DNA of 64,000 nucleotides from Tetrahymena elliotti 4EA (Eukaryota; Ciliophora; Oligohymenophorea; Hymenostomatida; Tetrahymenidae). The DNA lies in NCBI GenBank assembly GCA_000231825.2, contig JH720389.1:122559-186558 (forward strand), read 5' to 3'. A program made the translations under genes and the position numbers. How positions within the stretch are numbered: position 1 is the first letter of the stretch; the number at the start of each line of letters is the position of its first letter. Shown piece after piece: positions 26,433 through 38,434 of this stretch. A model generated the notes under the pieces. That model was not told where the DNA came from. It worked only from the letters and a program-made list of their open reading frames with translations, and ran no database searches.

Positions 26433-28115
26433 TCATTTTTCATTTTTCATTTTTTTGGACTCTAAAACTTTTTTTAATCTAGTTAGGAGATGATTAAGTC
26501 CTTTTTAAATGTCAATATTTTAATTGTTAATTTAATCTTTTCTTGTATATTTATCTTCCTCATCCTAAAAAGTAAAGCCACATTATTGTTTTTCTTTTAT
26601 TGGAGATATTTAATGAAGAAGCAATTCATGGCCAATTAAATTATTTTCTAATTTATCAGAATATAATTCACTAAAGTGTGGTTATGAAGTAAATTAAAAT
26701 TAATTAAATTAGTCCTTTGTAAAATCTCTTGTATCTGAATTGTGTAAGTTAATACTGAGCAATTTCGCTTTGTGCTTCTAAGGATTTGGGGAAACTAGTT
26801 CATTTGTAGATTAGGATTGATTCTAAAAACTTTTTGTATTTGCTATAGTTGACAAATGCAATATACTGCGTTATGGAGAATGATGAGATTTAGTTAGGGA
26901 TAAAGACATTTAAGCAGCAGATTAATTTCCATTTTTCTTTTCATGGTTAAAAGAGTTATTATTTGAAATATTTGTTTCAACTTGGGTATTTTGAACGGTG
27001 TTACTGTTTGTAGCTAGGAGGGATGGAGTTTTATTTAATTATTACTTGAAATTAATAGCTTTATTTGTAGAAACATATGAATTAAGTTATGAGATAGATC
27101 CATTTTAAGATTTACTCTCATAAATTGCTAGCATTTAATCTTTTTCTAGTAGTTTTTCTTCCTAATCCATACACTATTTCTGAAGTTATTAAATTTTTTA
27201 TTGTAATTTATAGTTTGCCAGTTGTAGTTTCTTATACTCTGCAAGCAACAGTGATTAAGAAGATTAATTACCTATTATATTGTTGTGGAGCTACTTTTAT
27301 TGATGACCATTTGGAGAGATTTTACTTGTATTATTTGAAGCGTTTAAGTCATTGATTCTGTTTACTTATTCGTTTTGTATAAAAGAAGTTAATTTGTTAA
27401 AATTACTTAGTGTTATTTATTTTTTTTCTGAATTTCCGTCTATTGAAATTCTTGAGGAACCTATTTAAGACTATTGAATGCTTACTTTTTGCTTAGGAGA
27501 ATTTTCTGTTGTTAGCACTAGACCTTGAGCTTAAAAAGGCTTCTTTTAAGAATCTAAAATCTTTTCATTGAATTTAAAAATGGTTCTTTTATTTATTTTA
27601 CTATTTTTTGATGGAAAATAGAAGTTATTTTGCTAATATTATTCTGATGCCTTTGCAGTCAATGGCTATGTTGGAGATTGTATTTTATCCCCACAAAAAA
27701 CATTTTTTTATGGTAAAGCCAATCCAACACAACTATTTTTCTTTTGTAGATGGTGATTGGGATGAAAATTGCTACTATTTTCTCCTTAGTTGGTATTCAT
27801 TAAACTTAATCCTTAGTTCCCACCACTCTTATTTATAAATCCTTAACTTGCTGTTTTATTTAAAGATTATTGAGTAAATCCTGTTTTCTATTTCTTTGCT
27901 AACGAAGTAAACATTAATTCTTTAATAGGAATGTTTGTATCCTAATTTTAATATACTTAGTACTCATTTTATGGTCGGATTCCTATTGTTAATTTATTTT
28001 TCAACTTCATTTAGCCTTAACTAGCTTAAGAATTTTATATAATTTGAGGATTTTACGGAGTACTTGAGCTACTATTATATTAATAAGAAGAATTTTAAGG
28101 GTTTATCATCATCAT
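26433..28115 (-). CDS. Q/N/S-rich protein with central coiled coil
   Basis: One exon of 561 codons on the minus strand, from an ATG triplet run (MMMINPQNSS) at 28115 to TGA 26435-26433. The plus strand shows two tempting short hydrophobic ORFs here, but each is interrupted, while the minus frame is open from end to end. The protein is low complexity, rich in Ser, Asn, Gln and Lys. One heptad-like coiled coil lies at about residues 285-330 (LQLANYKLQQKIQQLQKQ). S/T-P sites such as KISPNG and HHSPQR are scattered through it. No enzymatic domain, signal peptide or membrane segment is seen. A scaffold or regulatory role is only a guess. Confidence is high that it is coding and low for function. 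Confidence 0.82.
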
Positions 28116-31100
28116 TTATCTTCTAAGCTTAGCTATTTTACTTTAATTAACTTTTAATTTTTTTATGATATATATATCAATTAATTTTTGATAAACCAAT
28201 GGAATGATATTCTTAGTAACTTTTATTTTACAAAACAATAAATAAATAAATGCAAAGTTCATAAAATTCTTTTCATAGTGCACTTATTTTAATGCTAACC
28301 ATAAATTAAAGTATTAAAATTTTCATTCGAGAGTACAGTTTTCAAATACTACAAAAAATAAAAAGAGGAGATTAGAAATAATTCTACCTATTTGTAAACA
28401 ATTAAAACACTAAAATTAACATAAGTAATTATAAAATTTATACAAGTTATTCATCAATTTCTATTTCCTTCTATTAATTCTGAATATGTATTGCAATAAT
28501 ATTGAAATTTATTTTATTTTTTATTTAATAAATTCAAATCATTTTTAAAAACTCGATTTAGAATAACTACTCTAAAAATTAAAATTTATCTAATTTATTT
28601 TACATATCATCAATCTAATGAATAAAATTACAATAATAGTTTAATCTTATTTTTTAAAAAGCACAAATAATTTATTAAAATTTATAAGATAAAAATATTT
28701 ATAATATAAGCAGACCTATTTTAATTTTACTCACACTCTTATTTTTATGAAAGTCAACCTAAAATTATCTATTTAAACGGATTTATGATAACAAAAATTA
28801 ATGCATTAAATTATTAATTTACTTCTAGTTCTTCTGTATTTTAATCTATTTAAACAAAATTTCTAGCATTTTTTTAAGTTTGATTAATTCATATTAAAAA
28901 TAACATTTACTATTTTTATCTTTTTATCTCATCATTCAACCAAAGATTTAATTATTTTTTAACTAATTTTTTAAAAGTGTAATTTTTTGAGTCTATAAAA
29001 ATCTATTAAGAAAGAGATTAATTCATGTATGCTTAACACTATTGAAACAAAGAATTTACAAATTAAAACTATAAAATAAAATATTTAAATCATTAATAAT
29101 ATTGATTATAAAAATTTTTTTTAAATTTGATACAAAAATAGATTAATTTAATCTAATAAATAAATGTAATACCCAAAAAAAAGACCTTCAAAAAAATATT
29201 ACCATTTTAAAATCTTAAAATGAATTATTATTAAAGTTACATTTCCAATTTATTAACAAAATTATTTAAAAATAAATTTAAAATTGTTAAGTTAAAAAAA
29301 CTTATCTAAAAAAATGATGAAATTTTTTTGAATATTTGTCAGATTTTATCTCCATTAAATTATTTTTTAAAAATTGAAATTACTAAAATGTTTCATTAAA
29401 TAAATTTAGATAAAATTAAAAAGTAAAGTTACTCAAAGTATTCAAGTTATTTAATTACGACAATTATATCATTTTAAAATAGAATTTTTGTTTTGATTTA
29501 GTATTTCATGATTTATCGTAAGTCGTTAGAGTGTATTAAATACCTTAAAATTATCTTATTTATTATACTGAAATTTACTTTTTAGAGTGTTTTGGTTAAT
29601 TTTTAAATAGAAAAAAATTATTTAATGTTTTAACAAAGTAAGTTTTTAATTTTAATTTTGATTATGATTTAGGTGGATAAACTAAATATTGTCTTTTGTT
29701 TATTTAAATTTAACTCATTTTATTTTTTTACTTTAGATTTAATTTTTGATAACCAAATTTTTAAAAAATTAAATTATTTCATAAATTTTGAATACTCAAA
29801 AGAACCTTCATTTATAGTTAGTTTTATTCAAATTAATTTTAAATAAAAGAAATATCTTTGAAACCATTATTTAAATTAAAAATGAAATATTAGCTTCCAA
29901 TATTTTGTGCTTTATCTAAGGTAAAAAATTGTTTCCGTTTTTTTTTGGTAAATAAAATATTAAATAGGCCAATTAAGTGAATACAACCATAAAAAATGAA
30001 ATCTATCAATTTAGCAGTAGGATATTATATTTTATTTAGGGTTTCAAAGGTAAATACTTTTGGATTTGACTTGAATATTTCTTTTATAGATAAAATATCT
30101 TTTTAATTTTTTATCCAAGTTAATGTGTAAGTCTCAAAATAATTATTAGTTAAAGAATTTGTTTATTTCCTGATGCAATTTAATTTGTGTAGAGATATTT
30201 CTTTTATTGAAATAGAAACTTTAACTTTAATCTGAGTGAAAATGTAAGGCTCAGAATAATTATTTTCAATTATTCATCTCTGTTTTTTTTTTGATAATAT
30301 TTTTGTTTTCTTGTATGACATTTGTAGCGTAGTATTTTTTCAATCAGCTTAAACAATAATTCAGTGATGAATTAATAAAATATTAATTCCTTTTTTCTCA
30401 TTTATAAATACTTTACTTAAGCCATCGTGAAATGGCATCTTCATCTTTAGTTAAAAGATATTTAATTTCACAATATTTCTAATTTAAATTTAATAGATTC
30501 AGGATTTTTCCATAAAAAATAACTTCAATAAACATACAATTTTTAAAATTTGTAGAAATATTTTTTTAAATTTATTAAAAAGCCAAAATAATATAAAAGA
30601 GGAGATATCAAGTATAAATTAATGTGAAATTAGAAGTATAACTAATTATTTAATACATTTCTAACAGAGTCACATAATTTCGTATTTAAGTAGAAAATTA
30701 TGTCTAAGTAAAATTCGTCTATATTTGAGAGCATTATAGTACATTATCAATTCAAGTAAAAAAAAGAAATCCAGTCCAGCATTTTTGTTTCAAAAAAAAA
30801 TAAAATTTTAAGGATGAAATGAGACTCGTTTTAATTATTTAAAATAAGAAAAATAGCATAACTATTTTTAAAAAGTAAAATTTATAAAAGAAAATAGTTC
30901 TTGCTTGATCAGAATTAAGATAATACGCTTATTTATTCTTTTATTTAAATTAATTTGATTTGCTTATGTAAATATTATTCAATTTTGAGAAAAATTTTTC
31001 TATCAAATTACTTTTTAATAAAAGAAATTAAATACAATCCACTATTTATATTCAAAAGTTTCTGAAAATAATTAATAATCAATTTTTCACTTCCTTCTGG

Positions 31101-32074
31101 ATTTGTTCTATAAAAGGTATTAAGGAAAATTAAAGCTTTGAATATGCTTTTAAGAGGTGCTTTAACTTCTAGTAAAGTATAGAGAAAGTCATAGGGATTA
31201 TTTGATCAATAATTTAAAATCAATCATTTATACCTATTCAGTAGAATTACCTTTAGAATCTTGTATTAGGTTTATTGTATCAAATATCTATTATATACTT
31301 AATTTTATACAAACAAATTTATATTTATCACTATTTGAAGATTGCAACTGAGATTCAAATTAAAAGCTACCTAATTATCAAAGAATATTTAAATTCTTTC
31401 TTAACTAAAACTAACTAATTCTGTTTAAATGAAGGTGATAAAATTGCCAAATAAACTTAAAAAAATTATCTTTTTTTTAACTCATTAGTTATTATTATCT
31501 TCTTAAGATCCCACTCATTATTGTTTTTTACATTGAATCTAAATGTTTAGACATATTTTGCTTGCTTGAGCAATTCTTTTCATTAAAAATTGAAGAAAAC
31601 TAATTTCTTTTATTCATCCAAAGTAATCAAAGTAATCGAAATAGAAATAAATTAAAAACATCTCTTTATAGTAATTTATTTTATGTTTATCTATACATAT
31701 GCTTGAAAAAATCAATATTCATTCATTAACTTTATCCAACTCATTTATTTAAATTAAAACACTATGTATGTTTATGTCTATATTAATGCATATGTCAGTT
31801 AACATCAATTATTTCTTTTATCAAATTTACGTGAATAAGTTCTGAGAAATACATACATGAGTTAATTTCTTTAAATTCATGAAATTCAATCAAATAAAAT
31901 TCATAATTATTTAATAAATAAAAAAATAGGTATCTCAAACAAATATCTTCATAATAAAAAATATTCGAGGTTATTAATTAAAACACATAAAAAAATTAAT
32001 TAATCTGCCATTCTTCAATCTACACCAATAAATTAAAAAAAAAACAGCTAATCAATAATAAATATTATTCAAAA
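28116..32074. other. Gene-poor region, 4 kb, between divergent genes
   Basis: The longest stretch without a gene in the window. Composition is close to 85% A/T with frequent homopolymers. I found no frame on either strand that is TGA-free and protein-like for more than about 50 codons. It contains one diverged direct duplication (30075-30262) and a small stem candidate at 30421-30436. It should include the promoters of the two divergent genes; an unrecognised non-coding RNA cannot be excluded. Confidence 0.5.
30075..30262. repeat. Diverged direct repeat, two copies of about 70-75 bp, period about 119 bp
   Basis: First copy begins ATATTTCTTTTATAG near 30075 and ends AATGTGTAAGTCTCAAAATAA. Second copy begins ATATTTCTTTTATTG near 30194 and ends AATGTAAGGCTCAGAATAA. 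The middle is diverged. No coding potential. Confidence 0.5.
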
Positions 32075-33421
32075 ATGAAGAATACAAATACTTCAGTTTA
32101 AAAATTAAATTTCGTTTTCTACATTGAAAATGAAAAGTCAAGACACTATATTAATTTTGATGATATATCAAATGGAATTCTTTCAGGCGAGATACTTGAT
32201 ACAGACACTAACGCTTCTACTTTGGCTGGTGCTAGGATTTTGTTGAGTGAAATACATAGTGAATTAAAACAGGAAATGCTTATTGGGGATTAAAAAATAG
32301 ACGTCTACTCCATTGAACAATAAGATCTTCAAAATAAATTAAGAGAAGACTGGATAACCTTATGGAAACACACAGAATATTATGAATTACAAGAATTCCT
32401 TTGCTTATAAGATATCTACAATACTGATGATTTAAGTTCATATACATATTTAATTAAGCTTAGTGATATTGGATTCTAAAATGTAAGCCTTCTTCGTAAA
32501 GTATCTCTTGTTTCTGCAGATAAATTAACATATAATCTCTAAGCCAATAAACTAACTGATTTCGAAGATTTTAGTAATTTAGATAATTTGGTTGATTAAA
32601 TCTAAAAGTTTAATTTAGAAGAACCAAATCGTACTAATACCTTCATTCAATTCGTCAATAAACCCTCTGGCTGGGAAACATTTGTCAAAGGACGTTCTTT
32701 TGTTCCAGTAAATGCAATCTACAAAGGAGTTTTCAAAAGAAAATTCGAGCACTGGTTTACATTCAATGTAGCAAAAGGAGAATACCCTGATGAAGACCAA
32801 CTTAACAAGGCCCGTGCAGTAATAGTACCAGGAAGTGGAGCAGGTGCTTGGGAATAAATTCCTTGGGTTATTAATTTAGGCCTTTTCTTAACTAAAACCT
32901 ATACTTAATTCCCTCATTTAAGATTTATTGGAATATGCTTTGGGTTTTAAATAATGGCTTAAACCTTTGGAGGTATAGTAAAATAAACAGAAGGGAGAAA
33001 GAAAGATCCTCATTTCCACGTGATTGGTAATGAAGAATTAAAAATTTCTCCAGAAATTAACCAAGAGTAGTTCTTTAAGGATATTTTCACTGAAGAAGTA
33101 AACACTCTTTTCATCAATAAAGGTCATGGAGATTATGTTGAATTTTTACCATCTGAATTCTTTTTCAAGATTGGTGAATCAAATACTTCCCCAAATGAAA
33201 TGGCTTTGTCTAAGGATAAACGCATGCTTTGTTTCTAAGGTCATCCTGAGTATTCTTTTGAATATTCAAGACGTTTAATGGCAACATTCAGTACTTGCTC
33301 TGACAAATCACATGACTGGAACTGGCATATTCAATCAGAAAGATTTAAAGATCTTTTTAGTAAACCAAATGATCATCAAAAACTTATTCAGCTTATCAAT
33401 AACTTCTTTAGAAATTATTGA
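32075..33421 (+). CDS. Class-I glutamine-amidotransferase-like protein with unknown N-terminal region
   Basis: One exon, 448 residues, ATG in the context AAAAATGA and TGA at 33419. Residues about 246-448 form a class-I glutamine amidotransferase (triad) domain: RAVIVPGSGAGAWE leads in; GICFGFQ carries the nucleophile Cys288 (codon 32936), with the motif Gln encoded by TAA; GHPEY supplies His390 and Glu392. All three catalytic residues are present, so hydrolase activity is plausible. Residues 1-245 match no synthase or ATPase partner that I can name, and the usual purine or pyrimidine synthase partners are not fused here. Codon use is somewhat more C-rich than in neighbours, suggesting good expression. 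It could be a stand-alone GMP-synthase-like or gamma-glutamyl-hydrolysing enzyme. The 3' neighbour is convergent. Confidence 0.88.
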
Positions 33422-33996
33422 AAGCAAATTAAGATAAAAATAAACATTCAAAAAAACAAAAAATTATTCTACTAAAATATTTCAAAATAAAATAAAATTT
33501 ACAAATTTATACTAAAATAACAAAATAATTCAATTATATTGTAAATATTCATAACAAATTTTTACTTCGTAAAATTAATTTAATGTCTTTTATTATTTTT
33601 ATTCAAAAACTCCTTGAATATTTTTTTAACTTAATAATTTCATTTTTTAATCACAAAATTTACAAATAATAAAACCAAACAAAATAAATACCATATTCCC
33701 TATGAGAAAATACTTTTTATTAAACATAAAATATTTTTCAAAAAACTTGATAAAATAAAATAAAATATTCCCAAAATTTGTAAATTAATTAAAATGAGAT
33801 TTAGAAGTTTTAAGATATGCTATTTTAGATAATAATTTAATAACTATTGTATTTATTATAAAGGAAATAAAAAATGGGTTAATTGATTTTAAAAAAATTT
33901 CAAAAAATACAAATATAATTTTATATAAAAGTATTTTTACTGCCATTATTATTTTATTTGACATATTTTTATAATTTATTATTTATAAAGTTTAGA
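33422..33996. other. Intergenic, 575 bp, between convergent genes
   Basis: AT-rich spacer holding two 3' ends; nothing else is visible. Short standard-code ORFs that reach in from 33958 belong to the shadow of the protease gene. Confidence 0.6.
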
Positions 33997-34974
33997 TCAG
34001 GCAATAGGGAAGTAAGGAATATTAGCAAGACCGCAAGTGTTACCATTTTTAAGTCTGATATAACCATTTTCACCCCAGTTTGGTCCCCAAGAGTTTTTGA
34101 CAATCCAAGCATCACCTTAGAAACCAACAAGAAGGACAGCGTGGTTATGAGTTGTATAATTACAGTTACTGAAAATACCCTTAGAGTAGTAAGACCAATT
34201 AGTAGCATCAACAGAAATAGCAATAGGTTAGATCTTGAGGGCTTTAGCAAGGTCCTTAGTTGTGGCATTAACTTACTTGTAGGAAGAAAGACCATAATTA
34301 GGAGTTAAAGCAGCCTTAGCAGTATCACATTTTTGATTGACAGCCTTATAAGGATAGTTATCTTCAGTAGTGATAGGATTAGAAACAATATATCTGAAAG
34401 CTTAATCTTTGTTACCACCACCGCAACCATCATTACCATAAGCAGAAGCGCAGCAATCAATGAGTTATTATTCAGAGAGATTAATAGATCTTTCAGCCTT
34501 ACCAGAGAGAATCAAAGCGGATTCAACTGCACCAGTAGCAGAGAAAGTCCAGCAAGAACCACATTTACCTTAATCCTTGACATCAGTGACCTTATTAGCA
34601 GTAACCCAGTTAATGTCAATGGAAGAGTCAATAGGAACGTCTTCAGCAATAGGTTCTTTAGTTTCATCAACAGTTTCAGTAAGATAAGTAGCAGCAAATT
34701 CTTCACGAGTTAAATCGAAGAATTTAGTAATACCCATAGTACCAGTGGTGTCTTGATTAATGAAATCTAAGTTAGAAGAGAAAACTTAGATTCTGTATTA
34801 TTCTTAATCGGGATCAGAGAATTTTTTGTTGTAGGTTCTCTTCCACATTTTCCATAACATGGCAACATTTTCTTCATTTTCTTGGGTGGAGTGTCTGTTT
34901 TAAACTAAAAGGAAAACAGTAGATCCAATCAAGGCTGTTCCCAAAAGAGCTAATAAAACTAATTATTTGTTCAT
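33997..34974 (-). CDS. Papain-family (C1) cysteine protease, cathepsin-L-like
   Basis: One exon, 325 residues. The start ([20 protein letters not shown]) is a signal peptide. Residues about 30-105 are an inhibitory propeptide of the I29 type ([19 protein letters not shown]). The mature domain begins near 120 ([16 protein letters not shown]). Catalytic residues are all present: Gln135 of the oxyanion hole, Cys141 in GKCGSCW, His278 in [10 protein letters not shown] and Asn294 in [12 protein letters not shown]. The hallmark SEQQLIDC and GCGGG are also seen. Gln135 and both Gln of SEQQ are encoded by TAA, direct proof of the ciliate code. Expected in lysosomes or phagosomes, or secreted, for bulk protein degradation. 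Codon use is rich in GCT, GGT and AAG, typical of a well-expressed gene. Confidence 0.96.
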
Positions 34975-35887
34975 TTGTTTATTTGGTTTGAACTTATTTT
35001 CTAATTGTATTTTTTTAAATAGTATTATCTAATTTTTGATAGGGAAACTCTATTTATTGTATCAGGTAATTCTTTTATAAAAGAAATTTACCTCTTGGTT
35101 TTATTAAAGATATTAATTTCATCTAAAAAAAACCTTACATCTATTTATTTTTAATATAAGAAAATATAGTGTAAATAATATTATTATCTTTTATAGTATC
35201 TTTCTAATCAAAAATTGAAATTCTTAAAAGATTTGTTTAATTTATTTCTCAACAATATAGAAACGAACTGCCTTTTGAGTTGGATTTTTACAATAAATCA
35301 TTTTATATTTTTGACATTAACTAAATTAAAAATAATGATAAATAATCATCTAATAAAATGATATGAAAAGAGTTTGGAAATTTTGAAATATCTTCTATTT
35401 TCCTTTCTTTCTTTTAATTTAATTGACCTAGATTTTTATTAAAGGTACAGAAGTAATTGTAATGACAAGTTATCTATCTAATTATTAAGAGTATCATTTA
35501 AATTTAAATTAAAAAATGATTCTCTTAAACCATTCATCTAAAAAATCTATCTATTTTTACATATAAAGTTAAGAAAAATAAATTAAAATTAATTAATAAT
35601 TTACCAAACTCTAAAAGGAAGCTATCAAGATAAAGTTTATTTTTCAATAAGAATAATTTTTAGAATAAAAATTGTTTGATTCCTACAACTTAATGTTATT
35701 TAATGTTTTAACTAAACTTAAAAAAAAAAATTTTTTTTGAATAGTTTTTGCAAAATTAAAGAAGAATAAAGTAATAAATTTAACAATATATTTGCTATGA
35801 TGTAAGATAACAAAAACTAAATAGCTAAATAGATGCTTAAAAATATAAACATGAACTGCATTATAAATATCAGATTTTAATCCTTTT
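34975..35887. other. Intergenic, 913 bp
   Basis: Upstream region of the cysteine protease and 3' flank of the TPR gene, both on the minus strand. The short minus-strand ORF at 35683-35901 overlaps the TPR gene's stop and shows no family features. I see no other structure. Confidence 0.5.
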
Positions 35888-36995
35888 TCACTTTTGTTCA
35901 CTGTTTTCTTGATCTAATTTATTAAAAATGTCTGCATAAACTTTTTTTTCATCTTTCTGGTACTTAGATTTCTAAATTCATAAAAAATATTAATTTTTTA
36001 ACTTTGTTTTTAAATCATACCTAAAGCAAGAGCTAAGATTTTATTTACTAAACTTCTTTGTTATTATCTATATCTTCCATTTACTTGATAATCTTAATTA
36101 TTAAAAGTTTAAAAAAATAAGTTATATTGAATAAATTTTAGAAAATAATATATTATTATAAATATCGTAGATTTTACTTCTTCTGTTTTATCATACTCAT
36201 CTCTTTCTAGATGAATAGTAGCTACCCTAAATAATGCTTTTATATTTTTTTAATTCAATTTAAGAGCTTATCTGGCACTTTGCAATGACTCATCATACTC
36301 TTTTTGATAATACTTTACTAAAGACATGTTTACATAACACTGTTGACTGAGAAGATCAAATCTTGACTATTCTTCATTATTGTCAGGGAAAGTATAGTCA
36401 AATTAGAGAAGAGCCTATTTATGAATTATAAAAATAATTTGAATTAAATTTAAAAATTATAATATGCATTATTCTAAAAAAATTTAAATATTAATTTAAT
36501 TTAAATAAAGGTTTCAAAAATATTATTTTAAATACTTTTTAGTAAAAATATGCAGCCTTTTCATAGTCTTTTTCTTTTATTGCCTTATTTCCTTCTCCTT
36601 TAAAAAACTCTGCATTGTCTAACTTCTCTTTTGTAGGCTTTTCAAATAACTCTCTTTCCTAATTCATAAAAATATTTCAAAAAATATTTAAATAAATAGA
36701 AAATAAATACCTTTCTTCTATCATGAGAACAACCCATTGCTTATAAATAAGGATTTCCTTTCATTATATCTTCCATTTCCTTTTACTTATCTTCATCGTC
36801 TTTAAAATTGTTAAACTTTTTTTCATAATCTAATGAGTATTTCTCTTAGTTATTTTATGAGTTTGATTCCTCTAAATTTTTATATTTTTATTCTATGCTC
36901 TCTATTTTTTTTTCTATTTCTTCCTTCCTATATGGAGCACCAAACTCCTCTAAGATTAGCTAACTAAAATTATAAGCGTCCTAACTTAATTCCAT
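35888..36995 (-). CDS. TPR co-chaperone-like protein (FKBP/CYP40-type TPR domain, no PPIase)
   Basis: 266 residues in five exons; introns at 36659-36710, 36415-36535, 36093-36177 and 35972-36020. Residues 1-95 are Lys/Glu-rich coiled coil. Residues about 105-235 form a three-repeat TPR domain of the Hsp90-binding type: FFKGEGNKAIKEKDYEKAA, then CYVNMSLVKYYQKEYDESL, then NIKALFRVATIHLERDEYD. The Lys/Asn...Asn...Lys/Arg positions of the carboxylate clamp appear to be kept, so binding of Hsp90/Hsp70 EEVD tails is likely. After the TPR, KKVYADIFNKLDQE resembles the C-terminal extension that follows the TPR of FKBP51/52. No peptidyl-prolyl isomerase domain is present. Likely cytosolic. Confidence 0.88.
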
Positions 36996-37759
36996 TTATT
37001 TTGCCTTTTTATGTATTTGTTTTAATTATTATAAATGTATTGATTAAGACTTAAATTCTTTATTATTTAATTATCAACAAATAATATATTTAAAAATATA
37101 TAAAAATAATTACTTTTCTCAATCAAAAACACTATATATATCTACATTAATATATTCTACCAGCCATATTAATAACCATATTAATATTATGAATTTAAAT
37201 TATACTTTTATTATTGTACAATACTATTAAATGAATACACAAAGAATCTTTATCTATTTTATCCAAAAATTTATTCATTATTTTTAGGTAATCCATTCTA
37301 AAAAATAATATCCGTTAGGTAATTTATGACTATTTTTTTTTTGAATACTTAAAAAAATGTATTTTTATGAATGATTGAATAATATTTTTTTAAAAATAAT
37401 TTTTATTTGTTTTAGTGTTATTTTAAAAAAATATTTTCATAAAAAATTAAAATAATATGAATTAGAAAGAAAAAGTAATTATAAGATTTGAAGTCCAATA
37501 AAAATATTTTGCTGATCTTATAATTATTTTTCTACATTTAACAAATTTTAGCTCTACAAAAACGAATAACTTTTATAATTGCTTGAGAATTTGTTTCAAG
37601 AAAAACGATTGATTGATTAATCATCAGAAAAATATAAAAAACAATCTTTTCTTTTCATATTTTTGTAAAATAGTTTATGTATTTATGTATCACTCAAATA
37701 ATGCGTTTTGATAAAAATGATAATTTATTTGCAAAGATTTGTAATTGAATGCTTCCTAA
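36996..37759. other. Intergenic, 764 bp
   Basis: AT-rich spacer between two minus-strand genes; promoter of the TPR gene and 3' flank of the small secreted protein gene. No distinct motif seen. Confidence 0.55.
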
Positions 37760-38434
37760 TCAAGAGCAATTTTGTAATTCGACATCAATTTCTTCAATCT
37801 TTTGAGAGAGTTATTGATTGTAGGCATCAAAACTATCTTTTTCTTCTAAAAGAGTAGAAAATTCCTGCTTTAAGGCTTTAATAATTGTAATGGCTTCATC
37901 AATCTTTTAAATAGCCTATTCATCATATTCATTACTACCTACAGATTAGCTAATTTATGAAAATGCTGAATAAATTTTATTCACTTACTCAGGATTAATA
38001 ATAGCACTGATGCTATTTAAATTTTATTATAATTTCTAAATATTATTATCCTTTTTTGTTTTAGAGTTTTTCTTAGATTATGAGAGAGCTCCAACACCTT
38101 CTGGTAAATCGAATATTTACTTGACCTTTTTCAAGAGAATTTATGCTTAACCCAAAGCTTAGATAGAATCTAAAAGCTATTATACAGGATCGTTAGAGAA
38201 GAAATTGACATAATCTTGCATTCTTTATTAGTAATCTCTGTAAAGACTAGCATTTTCACATGAGAAAGCTGAAATATCTAAATCAAGAAGTTCTTAATGA
38301 GTTGCATTTTAAACATTTCCTTCCTCTCTAACTTAGGCAAATAATCTGTGATTATGTCTTTTCTTGTGTCTTAAAGCTAAACAAGAGTTAGCAAGTAAAG
38401 CGATGACAAGTATTAAAATGAATTATTTTTTCAT
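37760..38434 (-). CDS. Small secreted coiled-coil protein
   Basis: One exon, 224 residues, ATG in the context ATAAAATGA and TGA at 37762-37760. The N-terminus (MKKQFILILVIALLANSCLA) is a clear signal peptide, followed by a basic patch (RHKKRHNHR) that could be a processing site. The remainder is helical and Gln-rich, with heptad-like stretches in the C-terminal half (IDEAITIIKALKQEF; then a helix ending EIDVELQNCS). Only two Cys remain after the signal peptide. I recognise no family. Small secreted, helical, processed proteins of this look occur among ciliate dense-core granule contents, but that is inference from general features only. Confidence 0.82.

Noticed and set aside
27125..27838. 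Two plus-strand hydrophobic ORFs (27125-27355 and 27608-27838)
   Set aside because: They lie antisense to a continuous 561-codon TGA-free minus-strand frame, are separated by in-frame TGAs, and cannot be joined by plausible introns.
30421..30436. GCCAT...ATGGC stem in the gene-poor region
   Set aside because: A 5-bp stem with a 6-base loop is too short to support an RNA gene or terminator; no cloverleaf or other conserved RNA fold surrounds it.
33958..34713. Overlapping plus- and minus-strand ORFs in standard code
   Set aside because: They are shadow frames of the cysteine protease gene, whose catalytic motifs are all in one other frame.
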